From contig JAEDKI010000084.1 of the NCBI GenBank assembly GCA_016295895.1, positions 1 through 8,177 on the forward strand: a DNA stretch of 8,177 bases, given 5' to 3'. The translations under genes were made by a program, and so were the position numbers. The notes beneath the pieces are model-generated. The model was not told the origin of the DNA and did not search any database. It was given only the letters and a program-made list of their open reading frames with translations. Shown here in pieces: positions 4,616 through 8,177 of this stretch; position 1 is the first letter of the stretch, and every line of letters begins with the position of its first letter. The DNA comes from Clostridiaceae bacterium (GTDB lineage Bacteria > Bacillota > Clostridia > Oscillospirales > Acutalibacteraceae).

Positions 4616-7600
4616 ATGCTGAAAATGAATCCCGTTAAACGAGGAAGCTGCACCCGCATGAGCTTCGGAAAAATCAAAGAGGTTATGGAAATGCCCAACC
4701 TCATTGAGGTTCAGAAGGCTTCATACCAATGGTTCATTGAAACCGGGCTCAAGGAGGTTTTCCGTGATACTGCGGACATCACGGATTACACGGGCAACTG
4801 GGTGCTGAGCTTTATCGATTATCGAATGGACGACAAGCCCAAGTATACCGTTCGTGAGTGCAAGGAGCGTGACACAACCTACGCCGCACCCATGAGGGTC
4901 AGAGTCCGTCTGCAAAACAAGGAGACGGGCATCATCAAGGAATCCGAAGTATTCATGGGCGATTTCCCGATTATGACAGAGAGCGGAACCTTTGTCATCA
5001 ACGGCGCAGAGAGAGTTATTGTTTCTCAGCTTGTCCGTTCACCCGGCGTTTATTACGGAATGACCCACGATAAGACCGGTATCGAGCTTTACACCAGCAC
5101 CATCAACCCCAACAGAGGCGCATGGCTCGAATACGAAACAGATGCAAACGACATATTCTATGTCCGCATCGACAAAAACAGAAAAATCTATATCACTACG
5201 TTTATCCGTGCTCTCGGTCTGAGCTCAAACGATGATATCCGCCGTTTCTTCGGCGATGATCACAAGCTTGAGATGACGATGGAAAAGGACGAGACCCGCA
5301 ACACCGAAGAAGCTCTTATGGAGGTCTTCAAGAAGCTTCGTCCCGGAGAGCCCGTTACTCTTGAATCCGCTCAGCAGCAGATTGATAATCTGTTCTTCGA
5401 CCCCCACAGATATGACATTTCCAGGGTCGGCCGTTACAAATATAACAAGAAGCTTTCAATGCTCAACCGTCTTCCCGGCTGCACGGTTGCTCAGCCTGTT
5501 ATTTCCGAGTATACGGGCGAGCTTATTGCAGAGCCCGGCGAGGTTCTGACAAAGCAGAAAGCCATCGAAATTGAGCAGGCAGGCGTTATGAGAGTTGTCG
5601 TTGCCTGCGAGGACGGCACCGAGTTGTTCGTTATTTCAAACGGCATGGTTGAGCCCGCAGCTCTCCTGCCCGCAGAAATAACCGCAGACGAGCTTGAAGA
5701 AATCGGAATCAACGAAAAGGTTCGTTTTTCTGTTCTCCACGAAATACTTGAAAAGTGCGGCGACGATAAGGAAGCCCTGCTTGCCGAAATGGCTGAGCGC
5801 TGCGACGACCTTATTCCCAAGCACATCATCGTTGACGATATATTCGCATCCGTTAACTATGTCAACTGCCTGACCAAGAGAGTCGGCAATGTTGACGATA
5901 TAGATCATCTCGGCAACAGAAGAATCCGTTCCGTAGGCGAGCTGCTTCAGAATCAGTTCAGAATCGGTCTTGCAAGAATGGAGAGAGTTGTCAGAGAGAG
6001 AATGGCAATTCAGGCTCAGGAGGATGAAGATAAGATCACTCCGCAGACTCTTATCAACATCCGCCCCGTAATGGTTGCAATCAGAGAGTTCTTCGGTTCT
6101 TCGCCGCTCTCTCAGTTCATGGATCAGTCGAACCCGCTTGCAGAGCTTACTCACAAGCGCCGTCTTTCGGCTCTCGGCCCCGGCGGTCTTTCAAGAGACA
6201 GAGCCGGATTCGAGGTTCGTGACGTTCACTATTCGCATTACGGCAGAATGTGCCCCATTGAGACCCCCGAAGGTCCCAATATCGGACTTATTTCATATCT
6301 TGCTTCTTTCGCAAGAATCAACAAATACGGCTTCATTGAAGCTCCGTTCAGAAAGATAGATAAAGAGACGGGCGTCGTTCTCGACGAGGTTGAATATATG
6401 ACCGCCGACACCGAGGATGAATTCATCGTTGCTCAGGCTAACGAGCCTCTTGACGAGAACAACCGCTTTGTCAAGCCCAAAATCACCGCAAGATACAGAG
6501 ACGAATTCCTTGAAATCGACAACAACATGGCGGACTACATGGATGTTTCGCCCAAGATGGTTGTTTCGGTTGCAACGGCTCTCATTCCCTTCCTTGAAAA
6601 CGATGACGCCAACCGTGCCCTCATGGGTTCAAACATGCAGAAGCAGGCAGTTCCGCTGCTTAAAACAGTTGCTCCCATCGTCGGAACGGGCATGGAATAT
6701 AAAGCTGCAGTTGACTCCGGAGTTACAGTTCTTGCAAAGAAATCCGGTATCGTAACCAAGGTTTCTGCAGACAGCATCGAGATGAAAAACGACGACGGAA
6801 CCATGGATCAGTATGAGGTTATCAAATTCATGCGTTCCAACCAGGGCACCTGCGTTAACCAGCGCCCGATAGTTTCCGAAAATCAGAGAGTTCAGGCGGG
6901 CGAGGTCATCGCCGACGGCCCTGCAACCGACCACGGCGAGCTGAGCCTTGGCAAAAACGCCCTTGTCGGCTTCATGACATGGGAAGGCTACAACTACGAG
7001 GACGCCGTTCTCATCAATGAAAAGCTTGTCAGAGACGATGTTTACACATCGATTCATATTGAAGAATACGAGACCGAAGCGAGAGACACCAAGCTCGGCC
7101 CCGAAGAAATCACGAGAGATATTCCGAATGTCGGCGACGACGCTCTCGGAAATCTTGATGACAGAGGAATTATCAGAATCGGCGCCGAGGTTCACTCGGG
7201 CGATATCCTTGTCGGTAAGGTAACTCCCAAGGGAGAAACCGAGCTGACGGCTGAAGAAAGACTTCTCCGTGCGATCTTCGGCGAAAAGGCAAAGGAAGTC
7301 AGAGACACTTCCCTTAAAGTTCCTCACGGCGAATACGGTATTGTTGTTAATGTTGAAGTATTCACAAGAGAGAACAGCGACGAGCTTTCACCCGGAGTCA
7401 ATAAGGTTGTTCGCTGCTACATCGCTCAGAAGCGTAAGCTTTCAGTCGGCGATAAAATGGCGGGTCGCCACGGTAACAAGGGCGTTGTTTCAAGAATCCT
7501 TCCTCAGGAGGATATGCCTTTCCTTCCCGACGGCACACCGCTTGATATAGTTCTTAACCCCCTGGGCGTTCCCTCCCGAATGAACATCGGTCAGGTTCTC

Positions 7601-8177
7601 GAGGTTCACCTCGGCTTTGCCGCAAGGTCTCTCGGAATCAATGTTATGACCCCTGTTTTCGACGGCGCACACGAAGAAGATATAACCGAAGCTTTCAAGG
7701 AAGCAAACCGTGTTGCCATGGAGAAGGCCGAGAAAGAGGCTCTTGAAAAGGGCGTTGAGTTTGACCCCTCAAAGGTTCCTCAGCTTCGTCTTGACGGCAA
7801 AACCATCCTTACCGACGGCAGAACCGGCAGAAAGTTTGATAATCCCGTTACCGTCGGCGTTATGTATTACCTCAAGCTTCATCACCTTGTTGACGATAAG
7901 ATTCATGCCCGTTCAACAGGCCCCTATTCGCTTGTTACTCAGCAGCCTCTGGGCGGTAAAGCTCAGTTCGGCGGTCAGCGTTTCGGCGAAATGGAAGTCT
8001 GGGCGCTCGAGGCATACGGCGCAGCTTACACTCTTCAGGAAATTCTTACCGTTAAGTCGGACGATGTTGTGGGCAGAGTCAAGACCTACGAAGCAATCGT
8101 CAAGGGCAAGAATGTTCCCACACCCGGTATCCCCGAATCCTTCAAGGTTCTCATCAAAGAGCTTCAGGCGCTTGCGC
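4616..8177 (+). CDS. rpoB: DNA-directed RNA polymerase subunit beta, partial at 3' end
   Basis: The beta subunit forms one jaw of the core RNA polymerase and part of its active site. 1187 codons are open without a stop; the right edge removes the last few tens of residues. The N-terminus (MSFGKIKEVMEMPNLIEVQ at 15-33) and lobe sequence INGAERVIVSQLVRSPGVYY near 128-147 are typical. The rifampicin region runs about 493-522, with SQFMDQ, THKRRLSALGPGG and D503, H513 and S518 corresponding to E. coli D516, H526 and S531. NYEDA at 793-797 matches the acidic pair E813/D814, and GDKMAGRHGNKG at 945-956 carries the conserved active-site lysines K947 and K955. The block QQPLGGKAQFGGQRFGE starts at 1109. 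P497 replaces the E. coli Q510. There is no large lineage-specific insertion. The gene has its own consensus promoter and a structured leader; rpoC is expected beyond the edge. It is not preceded by rplJ-rplL. Confidence 0.98.
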   Translation, partial: MLKMNPVKRGSCTRMSFGKIKEVMEMPNLIEVQKASYQWFIETGLKEVFRDTADITDYTGNWVLSFIDYRMDDKPKYTVRECKERDTTYAAPMRVRVRLQNKETGIIKESEVFMGDFPIMTESGTFVINGAERVIVSQLVRSPGVYYGMTHDKTGIELYTSTINPNRGAWLEYETDANDIFYVRIDKNRKIYITTFIRALGLSSNDDIRRFFGDDHKLEMTMEKDETRNTEEALMEVFKKLRPGEPVTLESAQQQIDNLFFDPHRYDISRVGRYKYNKKLSMLNRLPGCTVAQPVISEYTGELIAEPGEVLTKQKAIEIEQAGVMRVVVACEDGTELFVISNGMVEPAALLPAEITADELEEIGINEKVRFSVLHEILEKCGDDKEALLAEMAERCDDLIPKHIIVDDIFASVNYVNCLTKRVGNVDDIDHLGNRRIRSVGELLQNQFRIGLARMERVVRERMAIQAQEDEDKITPQTLINIRPVMVAIREFFGSSPLSQFMDQSNPLAELTHKRRLSALGPGGLSRDRAGFEVRDVHYSHYGRMCPIETPEGPNIGLISYLASFARINKYGFIEAPFRKIDKETGVVLDEVEYMTADTEDEFIVAQANEPLDENNRFVKPKITARYRDEFLEIDNNMADYMDVSPKMVVSVATALIPFLENDDANRALMGSNMQKQAVPLLKTVAPIVGTGMEYKAAVDSGVTVLAKKSGIVTKVSADSIEMKNDDGTMDQYEVIKFMRSNQGTCVNQRPIVSENQRVQAGEVIADGPATDHGELSLGKNALVGFMTWEGYNYEDAVLINEKLVRDDVYTSIHIEEYETEARDTKLGPEEITRDIPNVGDDALGNLDDRGIIRIGAEVHSGDILVGKVTPKGETELTAEERLLRAIFGEKAKEVRDTSLKVPHGEYGIVVNVEVFTRENSDELSPGVNKVVRCYIAQKRKLSVGDKMAGRHGNKGVVSRILPQEDMPFLPDGTPLDIVLNPLGVPSRMNIGQVLEVHLGFAARSLGINVMTPVFDGAHEEDITEAFKEANRVAMEKAEKEALEKGVEFDPSKVPQLRLDGKTILTDGRTGRKFDNPVTVGVMYYLKLHHLVDDKIHARSTGPYSLVTQQPLGGKAQFGGQRFGEMEVWALEAYGAAYTLQEILTVKSDDVVGRVKTYEAIVKGKNVPTPGIPESFKVLIKELQALA

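Noticed and set aside
6086..6175. Rifampicin-resistance allele of rpoB
   Set aside because: Residues at the major resistance positions are wild type; the alanine in NPLAEL is the normal residue in Bacillota.
6629..7327. Minus-strand open frame of 232 codons inside rpoB, and a similar one at 5636-6154
   Set aside because: Both are antisense to continuous conserved RpoB sequence and result from codon bias, not selection for a second protein.
1..8177. CRISPR array, insertion sequence, tRNA/rRNA gene, prophage or defence genes
   Set aside because: No spaced direct repeats, terminal inverted repeats, transposase or integrase motifs or RNA-gene signatures were found; the genes present are conserved metabolic and transcription functions.

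Overview
The window looks like a chromosomal segment from a gut-type Clostridia member (Bacillota), most plausibly an Oscillospirales/Ruminococcaceae relative. The reasons are the RpoB sequence, which carries Gram-positive signatures around the rifampicin region, the moderate GC content of the genes with strongly AT-rich intergenic DNA, the SigA-type promoters, the use of GTG and TTG starts, and the gene set itself. The lineage is an inference from reading the proteins, not from a database search.

Layout: (1) 1-1541, minus strand: two tightly coupled genes, a carbohydrate-binding family 9-like protein followed after 4 nt by a NahK-like sugar 1-kinase of the APH fold that runs off the left edge. 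(2) 1624-2869, minus strand: acetate kinase ackA with a clear intrinsic terminator. (3) 2870-2994: a compact divergent promoter region in which the ackA and tmcAL promoters overlap and share one -10 box. (4) 2995-4242, plus strand: tmcAL, the tRNA(Met) cytidine acetate ligase, with its own terminator. (5) 4243-4615: a 373-nt AT-rich intergenic region with a perfect-consensus promoter and a leader of about 140 nt containing a long hairpin. (6) 4616-8177, plus strand: rpoB, cut by the right edge.

The genes fall into three themes. ackA interconverts acetyl phosphate and acetate with ATP recovery, while TmcAL spends ATP to put acetate on the wobble cytidine of elongator tRNA(Met), so the divergent pair shares a metabolite as well as a promoter. 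rpoB is the RNA polymerase beta subunit, here not preceded by the usual rplJ-rplL genes and apparently driven by its own very strong promoter. The leftmost pair looks like carbohydrate handling, probably phosphorylation of N-acetylhexosamine or a related sugar.

I found no mobile element, CRISPR array, RNA gene or defence system. The main genes are conserved housekeeping families. The points worth a second look are regulatory (shared -10, rpoB leader hairpin, competing pairings at the tmcAL terminator) and contextual (solitary rpoB promoter, CBM9/kinase pair).
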